Shown here piece by piece: positions 16,755 to 24,500 of a DNA stretch of 59,970 bases. The notes under the pieces are model-generated. The model was not told the DNA's origin. It did no database searches and was given only the letters and a program-made list of their open reading frames with translations. How positions within the stretch are numbered: the stretch's first letter is position 1; the number at the start of each line of letters is the position of its first letter. This stretch comes from Candidatus Oscillochloris fontis (GTDB lineage: Bacteria > Chloroflexota > Chloroflexia > Chloroflexales > Chloroflexaceae): NCBI RefSeq assembly GCF_004138135.1, contig NZ_RYFD01000028.1:1-59970 (forward strand), given 5' to 3'. The position numbers and the translations under genes were made by a program.

Positions 16755-17665
16755 GGGTTCAGGTTACCTTTCTTCGTGCGTGTAGCGGGGCGCTCTGCGA
16801 GTACCGTGGCCCCAATCCCAATCAGCAAAAGCAGACCGCCCGCCATTTGCAACGGCATCAGCGGTTGTTCAAAGAAGAAGATCGCCATCAGTGCAGAGCC
16901 AATCGGCTCACCCAGAATCGCCACCGTCACCAGCGTGGGTGAGAGATACTTGATCACCCAGTTGAACGCGGTGTGGCCGAGCAGTTGCGGCCCTAGCGCC
17001 AAGCCGAGGATGAGCAGGTAGCCGAGCGGCGGCAGGCCGATCAGCGAGTGACCGAGGAGTGTCGCCAAGAGCAGCAAGGCCAGCGCAGCGGTACTATAGA
17101 CGATCCAGATGTAGGGTAGCAGACTAATACGGCTACGCAGATGGCGGCCAAGCAGAAAATAGCCAGAGACAGTCATTGCACCCATGAGCGCCAACAGATC
17201 GCCCAACAGTGGGTTACTCCCACTCCCCGAACGATCACTAAGCGCAATCAGACCCGACCCCAGCACCGTGATCAGCACACCCAGCCATGTCCCCCAGGCC
17301 AGCCGTTCACGGAAGACCAGCCACGTCACTAGCGCGACAAAGACCGGGTTGGTGGTGACGAGCGCGGTAGATGAGGCGACCGAGGTATAGGCGAGCGAAC
17401 TGATCCATGTCGCAAAGTGGGCGGCCAGACAGATGCCGGAGAGGGCTGCGAGCATGAGATCGCGTTGGCTGATACGCCGCAACTCATCACGCGAACGGAG
17501 CAACACAATCGGGGTAATGATCAGCGCGGCCAGGGTGATGCGCCCCGCCGCCACACTGAGCGGGGCCACCCCCAGGTTGATCGCGGCGGTAATCAGGATG
17601 GCCGAGGTTGAAGCGATCAGGACGCCGATAAAGAGCACGATGTAGGGTAGGACGGGACGTTTCAC
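16751..17665 (-). CDS. EamA/DMT-family transporter
   Basis: A 304-residue protein with ten hydrophobic segments arranged as two EamA repeats (about 8-140 and 150-290). Characteristic stretches are VAPLSVAAGRITLAALII in the first half and GEPIGSALMAIFFFEQPLMP in the second. Members export amino acids or other metabolites. The start codon is GTG (17665) with AAGGAAG seven bases upstream. It is the first gene of a two-gene operon with the PatB-like lyase. Substrate cannot be told from sequence. Confidence 0.88.
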   Translation of the reverse strand: MKRPVLPYIVLFIGVLIASTSAILITAAINLGVAPLSVAAGRITLAALIITPIVLLRSRDELRRISQRDLMLAALSGICLAAHFATWISSLAYTSVASSTALVTTNPVFVALVTWLVFRERLAWGTWLGVLITVLGSGLIALSDRSGSGSNPLLGDLLALMGAMTVSGYFLLGRHLRSRISLLPYIWIVYSTAALALLLLATLLGHSLIGLPPLGYLLILGLALGPQLLGHTAFNWVIKYLSPTLVTVAILGEPIGSALMAIFFFEQPLMPLQMAGGLLLLIGIGATVLAERPATRTKKGNLNP

Positions 17666-17685
17666 GAAGAGGCTTCCTTCAAACA

Positions 17686-17830
17686 GTAACTGTTCACATT
17701 GCTCCTAGCATCCAGGTTTTGACGCAAAGACGCCAAGGCGCAAAGCCTTCAAGATAGACACCAATCACAACCTTTGCGTCTTTGCGCCTTGGCGTCAATA
17801 AAGAAGCTTCGTGTAGGAGTGGGCAATTCC
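17686..17830. repeat. MITE copy, one end intact
   Basis: The left end GTAACTGTTCACATTGCTCC is recognisable, followed by the GACGCAAAGACGCC core and its inverted partner. The right end stops at TTTACCC and abuts the stop codon of the SpoIIE-type gene, so the right terminal repeat has been lost. Confidence 0.65.
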
Positions 17831-17831
17831 T

Positions 17832-19694
17832 TTACCCTAGTGGATTGCGTTTCAACACCACCATCGTAATATCATCCGATTGAGCCTGGCCAGCGGCAAA
17901 CTCCGTAACCGCCGCTAAGACCGCATTGATGATCTCGTGGGGTGAACGCTGGGCATGGGCGTGGAGCAGCGCGTGGAGCCGCTCATCGCCAAAGAGTTCG
18001 CGGGCGGGATTCATCGCCTCGGTCACACCATCGGTATAGAGCAACACCACATCCCCCACTTGGAGCATCAGTTCATGCTGCTCAAACTGCGGATCAGGCA
18101 CAATCCCCAACACAATCCCGCGTGCGCGGAGCGGCTGCACCTGGCCAGTCGCAGTCGCATAGTGTAACGGATAATTGTGCCCACCGTTGGCATAGGTGAG
18201 GTGGCCACTCGCCGTCTCCAGGGTCAAGTAGAAACAGGTAACAAAGAGGCCGGAGCGCGAATCGGCCAGAATGAGGCGGTTGGCACGTTGCAGCACCTCA
18301 GCCGGTTGGCGGCCATCAATGGCGGTGGCGCGCAGCAGCGTGCGCGAGAGCGCCATGAAGAGGGCCGCCGGTACGCCCTTGTCGGTGACATCGGCGATGA
18401 CGATTCCCAAGCGTTGCGCCGAGGAGAGATCCTGCGGATCGGGAGCCACCAGCCGCCCGGCGCGAAAGACAGTCTCCCCGCGCCGCGGCGGGCTACCCGG
18501 CGCGGTCGGCGCACTACCGGGGGGCGGCGGAAGCTCAATGAAGTCGTAGAAATCCCCGCCGACCTGCCGCGCAGCGCGGTAGTAGGCCGCGATCTGATAG
18601 CCGGGGAGGCTGGGGCAGCAGTGAGGCAAAAAGCTGGCCTGAATCTCACGCGCCAGATCAAGTTCCTGCTCCAAGCGTTGGCGCGCCAGCGCCTCTTGGT
18701 GCAACCGTTCACGCTCTAAGGTCTGAGCGAGTTGGTTGGCGAGCAGCCCCAGCAACTGGACCTCATCATCAAGAAACTGGCGCGGCACACGGCTATTCAC
18801 CATGAGCGTCCCCACCGGAGCGCCACCCAGATCAACCGCCAGCCCCAGATGGCCGTGGAAGCCCTGGCTGGCCAGCAGCGGCGGGAGGGGTGTCAGTGAC
18901 TCATCGGCGAGTATACTGGTACGCTCCGGCAGATACCAGAGGTGCGGGCTGGCGGGATCAAGCGCCAGCGGCCATGGCAGATTGGCGGGCAGATTCCAGC
19001 CAAACGCGGCGCGCAAGACCGCCCGCCCGGCCAACTCATCAGCCTCGACAAACGCGCAGGCATCGGCGTCCAGCAGGCGCGCCCCGACGCGGGCGAGGCG
19101 TTGGAGCGCCGGTTCGAGATCTTCGCTGACCAACAGATCCTGCGAGAGCGCCAGCAGGGTACGCTGCTCCTGCACGCGGCGCACCTTCACATGGGCGTAG
19201 AGTTGGGCACGTGCAATCGCCGTTCCCAGCAACCAACCAATTGCCGAGAGCAATTGCAGTTCGGGGGCCGCGATGCGTCCCCACTGGGTGGTCGCCACAT
19301 TCAGAATCCCCAGCACCTCATCGCCACTGCGCAGCGGCACCGAGGCATGCTGCATCAAGCCCCACTTATCGCCCACAGCCTCGCGCAGCCGCGAACAGCG
19401 CACCATCTGCACCGCCTTATCCAGCGGTACCGCCGCACACTGCGTCTGACAGTCGCAACGCTCATCCCAGGCCGGGCCGGGGTAACTGAGCGCGGGCGGG
19501 AGTTGATGGCGCGCCGCCAGAAGGAACGTATCCGCCTCACCACGCAAAAAGATCCAGGCCGTATCCAGGCCGATCAGATGACAGATCTGCACCAAGGCCG
19601 CATCAAGCGCCTCACGCAGATCGAGCGTCTGATTAAGCGTCTGCGCCAGTAGATTGAGATCGGCAATGCGCTGTTGTAAATCAGGAGCGGGCAT
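17832..19694 (-). CDS. SpoIIE/RsbU-type PP2C serine phosphatase with GAF domains
   Basis: A 620-residue protein. Two GAF-like sensor domains occupy about 10-165 (DTAWIFLRG, SVPLRSGDEVLGILNVAT) and 180-335; a short linker RQRLEQELDLAREIQASFLP leads into the C-terminal SpoIIE domain (about 360-617) with QVGGDFYDFIEL, IADVTDKGVPAALFM, YANGGHNYPL and LLYTDGVTEAMNP, which carry the metal-binding Asp residues. Such phosphatases dephosphorylate anti-sigma-factor antagonists or STAS proteins in stress signalling. The ATG at 19694 is taken because an extended -10 (TGCTACAAT, 19744-19736) would place transcription start downstream of the longer GTG candidate at 19745. No partner kinase or STAS gene is adjacent. 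Confidence 0.88.
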   Translation of the reverse strand: MPAPDLQQRIADLNLLAQTLNQTLDLREALDAALVQICHLIGLDTAWIFLRGEADTFLLAARHQLPPALSYPGPAWDERCDCQTQCAAVPLDKAVQMVRCSRLREAVGDKWGLMQHASVPLRSGDEVLGILNVATTQWGRIAAPELQLLSAIGWLLGTAIARAQLYAHVKVRRVQEQRTLLALSQDLLVSEDLEPALQRLARVGARLLDADACAFVEADELAGRAVLRAAFGWNLPANLPWPLALDPASPHLWYLPERTSILADESLTPLPPLLASQGFHGHLGLAVDLGGAPVGTLMVNSRVPRQFLDDEVQLLGLLANQLAQTLERERLHQEALARQRLEQELDLAREIQASFLPHCCPSLPGYQIAAYYRAARQVGGDFYDFIELPPPPGSAPTAPGSPPRRGETVFRAGRLVAPDPQDLSSAQRLGIVIADVTDKGVPAALFMALSRTLLRATAIDGRQPAEVLQRANRLILADSRSGLFVTCFYLTLETASGHLTYANGGHNYPLHYATATGQVQPLRARGIVLGIVPDPQFEQHELMLQVGDVVLLYTDGVTEAMNPARELFGDERLHALLHAHAQRSPHEIINAVLAAVTEFAAGQAQSDDITMVVLKRNPLG

Positions 19695-19735
19695 AGGTCG
19701 GGTACCATCTTTTGGTTCAGAACAACCCACGGGTG

Positions 19736-19744
19736 ATTGTAGCA
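19736..19744 (-). promoter_or_regulatory. extended -10 promoter of the SpoIIE-type phosphatase
   Basis: The minus strand reads TGCTACAAT, giving a start site near 19729 and a leader of about 35 bases before the ATG at 19694. Confidence 0.5.
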
Positions 19745-19747
19745 CAC

Positions 19748-19876
19748 GTAGCTAGCCACACTTCTCCATGTATGCCGATTTTGACGCCAAGATGCAACGT
19801 CTATAACAAAACCTTCGCGGCTTCGCGCCTTCGCGTGAACAATAAGGTTTCTTTTACCCCAAGTGTGAACAGTTAC
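19748..19876. repeat. decayed MITE copy between the phosphatase and the thi riboswitch
   Basis: The right end AAGTGTGAACAGTTAC is intact (19861-19876); the left end reads GTAGCTAGCCACACTTCTCC, a mutated version of the terminal repeat. Core arms TTTTGACGCCAAGATGC and CGCGCCTTCGCGTGAA are degraded. Flanks TAGCACAC and TACACACT could be a decayed duplication. Confidence 0.6.
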
Positions 19877-19944
19877 TACACACTCCCCAATTGACGCCAC
19901 GCAACGCCTGTGCTACCATGCCGCCCGTCACCGAACTGATAACG

Positions 19945-20035
19945 CTCGGGGGGCCGGGGTAGCCTGGCTGAGATAGCGACCATTTACGTCGCTGACCCGT
20001 GGAACCTGACCTGGGTTATTCCAGCGTAGGGAAGC
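19945..20035 (+). promoter_or_regulatory. TPP riboswitch (THI element)
   Basis: The conserved bases of the TPP aptamer are all in order: CTCGGGG (P1/P2 side), GGCTGAGA (19966-19973), ACCCGT (19995-20000), GAACCTGA (20002-20009), CTGGGTTATTCCAGCG and TAGGGAA (20027-20033). It binds thiamine pyrophosphate in the nascent RNA. A terminator hairpin follows at 20051-20085, so control is by premature termination ahead of thiB. Confidence 0.95.
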
Positions 20036-20050
20036 AACCGCAGCCTTTTG

Positions 20051-20085
20051 GCCGCCGTACCTCCCCACAGGTCGGTGGCTTTTTT
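20051..20085 (+). terminator. riboswitch-controlled intrinsic terminator
   Basis: GCCGCCG and ACCT (20051-20062, one bulged T) pair with AGGTCGGTGGC (20069-20079), followed by six T residues. It is the expression platform of the TPP riboswitch. Confidence 0.85.
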
Positions 20086-20112
20086 GTTGTTGGTGTTGAA
20101 CAAGGAGTTCCT

Positions 20113-21306
20113 ATGAAGCGTTTGATCGCCCTGCTCACCCTGACGCTGCTGCTCACTGCGTGTGGCCAGAGCGCCGCCACGCCGACGCCGGTGCCCAGCG
20201 CAACGGCGGCAGCTTACCCGGCAGCTTCCGATGCCCCCACCAGTATCCCCGCCTACCCCGTCGCTACCGATGCCCCCACCAGCGTCCCCGCCTACCCCGT
20301 CGCTACCGATGCCCCGGCCTCTGCGGGCCAGACCCTGGTGATCATGACTCACGATAGTTTTAGTGTTAGTGAAGAGGTGCTGGCCGCCTTCACCGCCCAG
20401 ACCGGTATTCTGGTGCAGGTGCTCAAGGCGGGCGATGCCGGAACGGTGCTGAACCAGGCGATCCTCAGTAAGAATGCGCCACTGGCCGATCTGCTGTTTG
20501 GGGTAGACAATACCTTCCTCAGCCGGGCGTTGGAGGCCGACATCTTCCTGTCCTATGACTCCCCGGCGCTGGCGGCTATCCCCGCCGAGTTGCGCCTGGA
20601 TGCCAGCAATCGCCTGTTGCCGGTGGATTATGGCTATGTGACGATCAACTACGATACGGCGACGCTGGAGAGTGCCGGGCTGACCCCGCCGACCAGCCTG
20701 GAGGATCTGACTAAGCCGGAGTGGCGCGGTAAGCTGGTGGTGGAAGACCCCAGCACTTCTTCGCCCGGTCTGGCCTTCTTACTGGCCACAATCAGCCACT
20801 TTGGTGAGGAGGGCGACTATACCTGGAAGGAGTACTGGCGCGATCTGCGTGCCAATGAGGTCTTTGTGAGCAGCGGCTGGAGCGACGCCTACTACACTCA
20901 GTTCAGTGGCAGCAGCGGCGCGGGTGCTTATCCGCTGGTGGTCAGCTACGCCACCAGCCCGGCGGCTGAGGTCTATTTTAGTGAAGGGGCACTGAGCGCG
21001 CCACCCACGGGCAACCTGTTGGTGCCGGGGGGCAGCTTCCGCCAGATCGAGTTTGTCGGGATTCTCAAGGGTACCCAGCATGAAGATCTAGCACGCCAGT
21101 TTGTGGACTTTATGTTGAGTGAGACCTTCCAGGCCGACATCCCCTTGCAGATGTTTGTCTACCCGGCGCTGCCGAGTGCCCCCCAGCCTGAGGTCTTCAC
21201 CCAGTTTGCTGAGGTGCCCAGCCAGCCCGCTGGCCTCACCCCGGAGCAGATCGAGGCGGGCCGGGAGATCTGGCTCAGCGAGTGGATGGAGATTGTGCTG
21301 CGGTAA
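20113..21306 (+). CDS. thiB: thiamine ABC transporter substrate-binding lipoprotein
   Basis: A 397-residue lipoprotein: signal MKRLIALLTLTLLLTACG with lipobox LTAC (Cys17), then a linker of near-identical SDAPTSIPAYPVATDAP-type repeats (about 35-70) and the periplasmic-binding-protein fold starting TLVIMTHDSFSVSEEVL. The latter matches the TbpA/ThiB N-terminal signature, and PTSLEDLTKPEWRGKLVVEDPSTSSPGLAFL is typical of the family. It captures thiamine or its phosphates for import. The ATG at 20113 has AAGGAG at 20103-20108; reading further upstream would run through the riboswitch. The TPP riboswitch upstream confirms the thiamine assignment. Confidence 0.92.
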   Translation: MKRLIALLTLTLLLTACGQSAATPTPVPSATAAAYPAASDAPTSIPAYPVATDAPTSVPAYPVATDAPASAGQTLVIMTHDSFSVSEEVLAAFTAQTGILVQVLKAGDAGTVLNQAILSKNAPLADLLFGVDNTFLSRALEADIFLSYDSPALAAIPAELRLDASNRLLPVDYGYVTINYDTATLESAGLTPPTSLEDLTKPEWRGKLVVEDPSTSSPGLAFLLATISHFGEEGDYTWKEYWRDLRANEVFVSSGWSDAYYTQFSGSSGAGAYPLVVSYATSPAAEVYFSEGALSAPPTGNLLVPGGSFRQIEFVGILKGTQHEDLARQFVDFMLSETFQADIPLQMFVYPALPSAPQPEVFTQFAEVPSQPAGLTPEQIEAGREIWLSEWMEIVLR

Positions 21307-21319
21307 ACAACAACCCTTG

Positions 21320-21533
21320 GTTGACGCAAAGGCGCAACGCCACAAAGGTTTTGATGGAGGTAACTGTTCACACTTGGGGTAAAAGAAACCTCGTTTTGAC
21401 GCCAAGGGTTGTTGCAGGCTTTGCGCCTTGGCGTCTTTGCGTCAAAACCTGGAGGCAAGGAGTAGTGTGAACAGTTACTGGTGGGGGGCATATTGTGAAG
21501 ACTCTGCGCCTTAGCGTCTTAGCGTCAAAACCT
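21320..21533. repeat. outer GACGCAAAG repeat split by a MITE and running into the thiP start
   Basis: The left half (TTGACGCAAAGGCGCAACGCC, 21321-21341) and the right half (CTCTGCGCCTTAGCGTC, from 21502) belong to one inverted-repeat element, separated by the copy at 21360-21478. The right half lies inside the coding region of the next gene. Confidence 0.7.
21360..21478. mobile_element. MITE copy nested in an older repeat
   Basis: It runs from GTAACTGTTCACACTT to AGTGTGAACAGTTAC. The flanks TGATGGAG (21352-21359) and TGGTGGGG (21479-21486) match in six of eight positions, a decayed target duplication. It sits between thiB and thiP, in the middle of what should be one operon. Confidence 0.75.
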
Positions 21534-23198
21534 ATACGGCTACTCCCAGGTGGTTTGGCGCTGGCCTTCCTGCTGGTCTTCTTCTTCTACCCGCTGGGGG
21601 CCATCCTGGGCCTGAGTTTTGCCGAGGGGCTGGCGGGGTTTTGGGCGGTGCTGCGCGATGACTATACCTGGCGCGTGCTGGGATTTAGCGCCGCGCAGGC
21701 CGCGCTCTCCACCCTGCTGACCCTGCTGGTGGGGCTGCCGGGAGCCTATGTCTTTGCGCGCTACCACTTCCCTGGCCGCGAGGTGTTGCGTGCCGTGGCC
21801 GGGGTACCCTTTGTCATGCCCACGGTGGTGGTGGCGGCGGCGTTGGGGGCACTGCTTGGCCCGCGTGGGCTGATCAATCTGGGGCTGCAAGCACTGTTTG
21901 ATCTGCCCCAACCACCACTACGCATCCCCAACGGACTCGGTCTGGTGCTGCTGGCCCACACCTTCTACAACTACACGGTGGTGCTGCGCATGGTCGGCGG
22001 CTTCTGGGCCAACCTCGATCCGCGTCTCGAACAGGCCGCCGCGCTGCTGGGCGCCTCGCGCTGGCGGGCGATCCGCGAGGTGACACTGCCACTGCTCGCG
22101 CCCGCGATTGGGGCCGCCGCACTGCTGATCTTCATCTTCACCTTCACCAGCTTCGGGGTGGTTATGATCCTGGGCGGGCCACGCATGGCGACGCTCGAAG
22201 TGGTGATCTACCGCCAAACCGCCCAACTGCTGCGGCTCGATCTTGCCGCCACGTTGGCGCTGCTGCAAGCCGGATGCACCCTGCTGCTCAGCCTGATCTA
22301 CACCCGGCTGGCGGCGCGCAGCGCCATCCCGCTCGACCGACTCCCGCGCACGGCGGTGGCCCGACGCCCGCAGGGGGTTGCGCAACACCTGCTGGTAGGC
22401 GCGAACGTGTTGGTGATCCTGGTGCTGCTGGCGACACCGCTGGTGGCGTTGGTGGTACGCTCGCTGCTTGGCCCGGAGGGGCTGAGCCTCGGTTACTACC
22501 TCGCGTTAGGTGAAAACCGCAGCAACTCGGCCTTCTTTGTCGCACCACTCACCGCACTGAGCAACTCGCTACGCATCGCCAGCGCCACGGCAATCATCGC
22601 GCTGCTGGTGGGCATTCCCGCCGCCTACCTGCTAGGCAACGCGCCATGCAAGCAGCCGCGATCATGGTGTGGGGCGATCTTCAACCTGATAGACGCGCTC
22701 TTCATGCTCCCGCTGGGCACAAGTGCGGTCACGCTGGGGCTAGGCTACCTGGTGGCACTGAGCACCCCACAACTCGCGGGGCTACGCAGTTGGCCCTGGC
22801 TCATCCCACTGGCCCACAGCTTAGTGGCGTTACCGTTTGTCATCCGTGCGCTACTCCCCACCCTACGCGGGCTAAACCCGCGCCTCGCCGAAGCAGCCGC
22901 ACTGCTGGGAGCCAGCCCGTGGCGCACCTGGCTGTGGATCGAGTTACCCCTGATCATGCCCGCGATCATCACCGGGGCCGTCTTCGCCTTCACCGTCTCG
23001 CTAGGCGAGTTTGGAGCCTCGTTGTTACTGGTGCGCCCCGACGCCCCCACCCTCCCAGTCATGATCTTCCGGCTGCTCGGCCAGCCGGGGGCCATCAACT
23101 ACGGGCAGGCGCTGGCCATGAGCAGCATCCTCATGCTGACCACGGCAGTCAGTTTTATTGCCCTGGAGCGCATCAGGCCACCCGGAGCGGAGATGTAG
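21495..23198 (+). CDS. thiP: thiamine ABC transporter permease
   Basis: A 567-residue ABC permease with two homologous halves and about twelve hydrophobic segments. Each half has an EAA loop: RLEQAAALLGASRWRAIREVTLPLL (around residue 180) and RLAEAAALLGASPWRTWLWIELPLI (around 465), split here only for description. The double-length layout and adjacency to thiB behind a TPP riboswitch point to ThiP. The start is a GTG (21495) with only a GGGGGG tract as ribosome site; the first about 13 residues (MKTLRLSVLASKP) are encoded by the end of a GACGCAAAG repeat. No in-frame start further downstream leaves room for the first membrane helix. No ATPase gene (thiQ) follows; the next gene is convergent, six bases away. 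Confidence 0.85.
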   Translation: MKTLRLSVLASKPIRLLPGGLALAFLLVFFFYPLGAILGLSFAEGLAGFWAVLRDDYTWRVLGFSAAQAALSTLLTLLVGLPGAYVFARYHFPGREVLRAVAGVPFVMPTVVVAAALGALLGPRGLINLGLQALFDLPQPPLRIPNGLGLVLLAHTFYNYTVVLRMVGGFWANLDPRLEQAAALLGASRWRAIREVTLPLLAPAIGAAALLIFIFTFTSFGVVMILGGPRMATLEVVIYRQTAQLLRLDLAATLALLQAGCTLLLSLIYTRLAARSAIPLDRLPRTAVARRPQGVAQHLLVGANVLVILVLLATPLVALVVRSLLGPEGLSLGYYLALGENRSNSAFFVAPLTALSNSLRIASATAIIALLVGIPAAYLLGNAPCKQPRSWCGAIFNLIDALFMLPLGTSAVTLGLGYLVALSTPQLAGLRSWPWLIPLAHSLVALPFVIRALLPTLRGLNPRLAEAAALLGASPWRTWLWIELPLIMPAIITGAVFAFTVSLGEFGASLLLVRPDAPTLPVMIFRLLGQPGAINYGQALAMSSILMLTTAVSFIALERIRPPGAEM

Positions 23199-23204
23199 GA
23201 GAAA

Positions 23205-24110
23205 CTACTGCAACCCGAACAAGCGGCTTACCCAACTCTCCAACTCCACCCACCACTGCGCGAGGCTGGTGCTATTGGAGAGCCGCGAGAGCGCCTCCAG
23301 TTGGCCACTGGCAAGCAGCACCCCCATCAAGACCATCAGCAAACCACTGATCAGGCTGGTGCTGTGCAGAAAGAGACTCTGACCAAAGAGCTTCACCTCG
23401 AAGCCCTTGCCCCGGATCATCTGCCAGAACTTCGAGCCATTACCCAGGCGGTTAAAGAAAGTTGAAAGCAGGATGAGTGGTGTCCCCAGCCCCAGCGCGT
23501 AGATGAAAGCCAGAACGGCACCTTGAATAATCGCCACCCCACTCGTGGCCGCCAACAACGTGAGCAGTGCGCCCAAGATCGGCCCCACACAGGCCGTCCA
23601 GCCCAGGGCGAAGGTCGCCCCGTAGACGTAAGAGCCGAAGAGGGTGGCGGCGGGGCGCTCCTGGATCTGCGGGCCAGCGAAGCCCTTACCCACCATCCCC
23701 ATCAAGCCAAAAATGATCACCACCACCCCACCCCAAAAGGTGAGCGCCTGACGATTCGCGAAGATCAGCCCGCTCAGTGCGGTGGCACTCGCCCCCAAGA
23801 GCGTCAGCGTAGTGGCGAGGCCAAAAAAGAAGGCCACACTCATCAGAAAGACCCCGTGCCGCCCGGCTTGGAAGGTGAAGGCGAAGTAGGCCGGGAGGAT
23901 GGGCAGGGTACACGGTGAGAGAAAACTGAGTATTCCGGCCAAAAAGGCGGGGAATGCAAGAACCAACAGGCTCGATCCACCCGTCAAGTAACTGACATCC
24001 TGGCCACTATTGAGCGAGAGCAAGACGAGGGCGATCAGAATGATGATCGCGCCAACCGCCATGATCAGACGGCGGGAGATTGGTTGTGCCTGGCTAGGTG
24101 GAACAGACAT
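23205..24110 (-). CDS. CcdA-like cytochrome c biogenesis / thiol transport membrane protein
   Basis: A 301-residue DsbD/CcdA-family membrane protein. The two redox cysteines are in the expected motifs LSFLSPCTLPILPAYF and GWTACVGPILGALL; seven to eight hydrophobic segments are present including one N-terminal to the core. CcdA carries electrons from cytoplasmic thioredoxin to extracytoplasmic thiol proteins. The C-terminal about 60 residues (KLFGQSLFLHSTSLISG onwards) extend beyond the minimal CcdA and add one helix and an amphipathic tail. The ATG at 24110 begins the protein proper; a longer reading to 24191 crosses an extended -10 promoter. It converges on thiP. Confidence 0.85.
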   Translation of the reverse strand: MSVPPSQAQPISRRLIMAVGAIIILIALVLLSLNSGQDVSYLTGGSSLLVLAFPAFLAGILSFLSPCTLPILPAYFAFTFQAGRHGVFLMSVAFFFGLATTLTLLGASATALSGLIFANRQALTFWGGVVVIIFGLMGMVGKGFAGPQIQERPAATLFGSYVYGATFALGWTACVGPILGALLTLLAATSGVAIIQGAVLAFIYALGLGTPLILLSTFFNRLGNGSKFWQMIRGKGFEVKLFGQSLFLHSTSLISGLLMVLMGVLLASGQLEALSRLSNSTSLAQWWVELESWVSRLFGLQ

Positions 24111-24155
24111 CGTGTAGCGCTTTCTTGTACCTAGGATCGGATACCTCTGGGGGGT

Positions 24156-24164
24156 AGTATAGCA
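24156..24164 (-). promoter_or_regulatory. extended -10 promoter of the ccdA-like gene
   Basis: The minus strand reads TGCTATACT, 46 bases upstream of the ATG at 24110. Confidence 0.5.
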
Positions 24165-24198
24165 CCTTCGGTATTTGCCATACCCTAACAATTATCCA

Positions 24199-24227
24199 TT
24201 GACGCCCCCCACCCCTATTGCTATAAT
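24199..24227 (+). promoter_or_regulatory. strong promoter of prkA
   Basis: TTGACG (24199-24204) and TATAAT (24222-24227) are exactly 17 bases apart and TGC precedes the -10 hexamer. The start site near 24234 leaves an untranslated leader of about 265 bases before the prkA ATG. Confidence 0.7.
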
Positions 24228-24234
24228 AATTATA

Positions 24235-24500
24235 CTTGTACTGAACAGGTACTCCTCATCCCGAATCCCTCGAAGCTGTATAGAACATGACCTACGGCGG
24301 ATTGTTCAGCGCCATGCGCACTGAGCAGAGCGTCAGATCATCCGCACACCTCATGATCACACCTGCACGTTAGCAATACCGCTCGCTGAATCTCAATCTG
24401 AACCGTCAGATTGATGGCGTACCCAGTGCGGCGGTTATTTGTCCCATTCACAATCACTTGATTGCGAAGCAAGACCACCCTCAGCAGGAGGCTACCCGAT
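24235..24500 (+). other. long prkA leader without a recognisable gene
   Basis: About 265 bases lie between the promoter and the ATG. Small hairpins are visible (for example ATCTGA/TCAGAT near 24395-24412), but I recognise no known riboswitch and no ORF with a ribosome site. The region ends with AGCAGGAGGCT, the prkA ribosome-binding site (24484-24493). Confidence 0.4.

Noticed and set aside
24462-24500. TTG start for PrkA 13 codons upstream
   Set aside because: The ATG at 24501 has GGAGG at the right distance, which would be inside the coding region if TTG were used.
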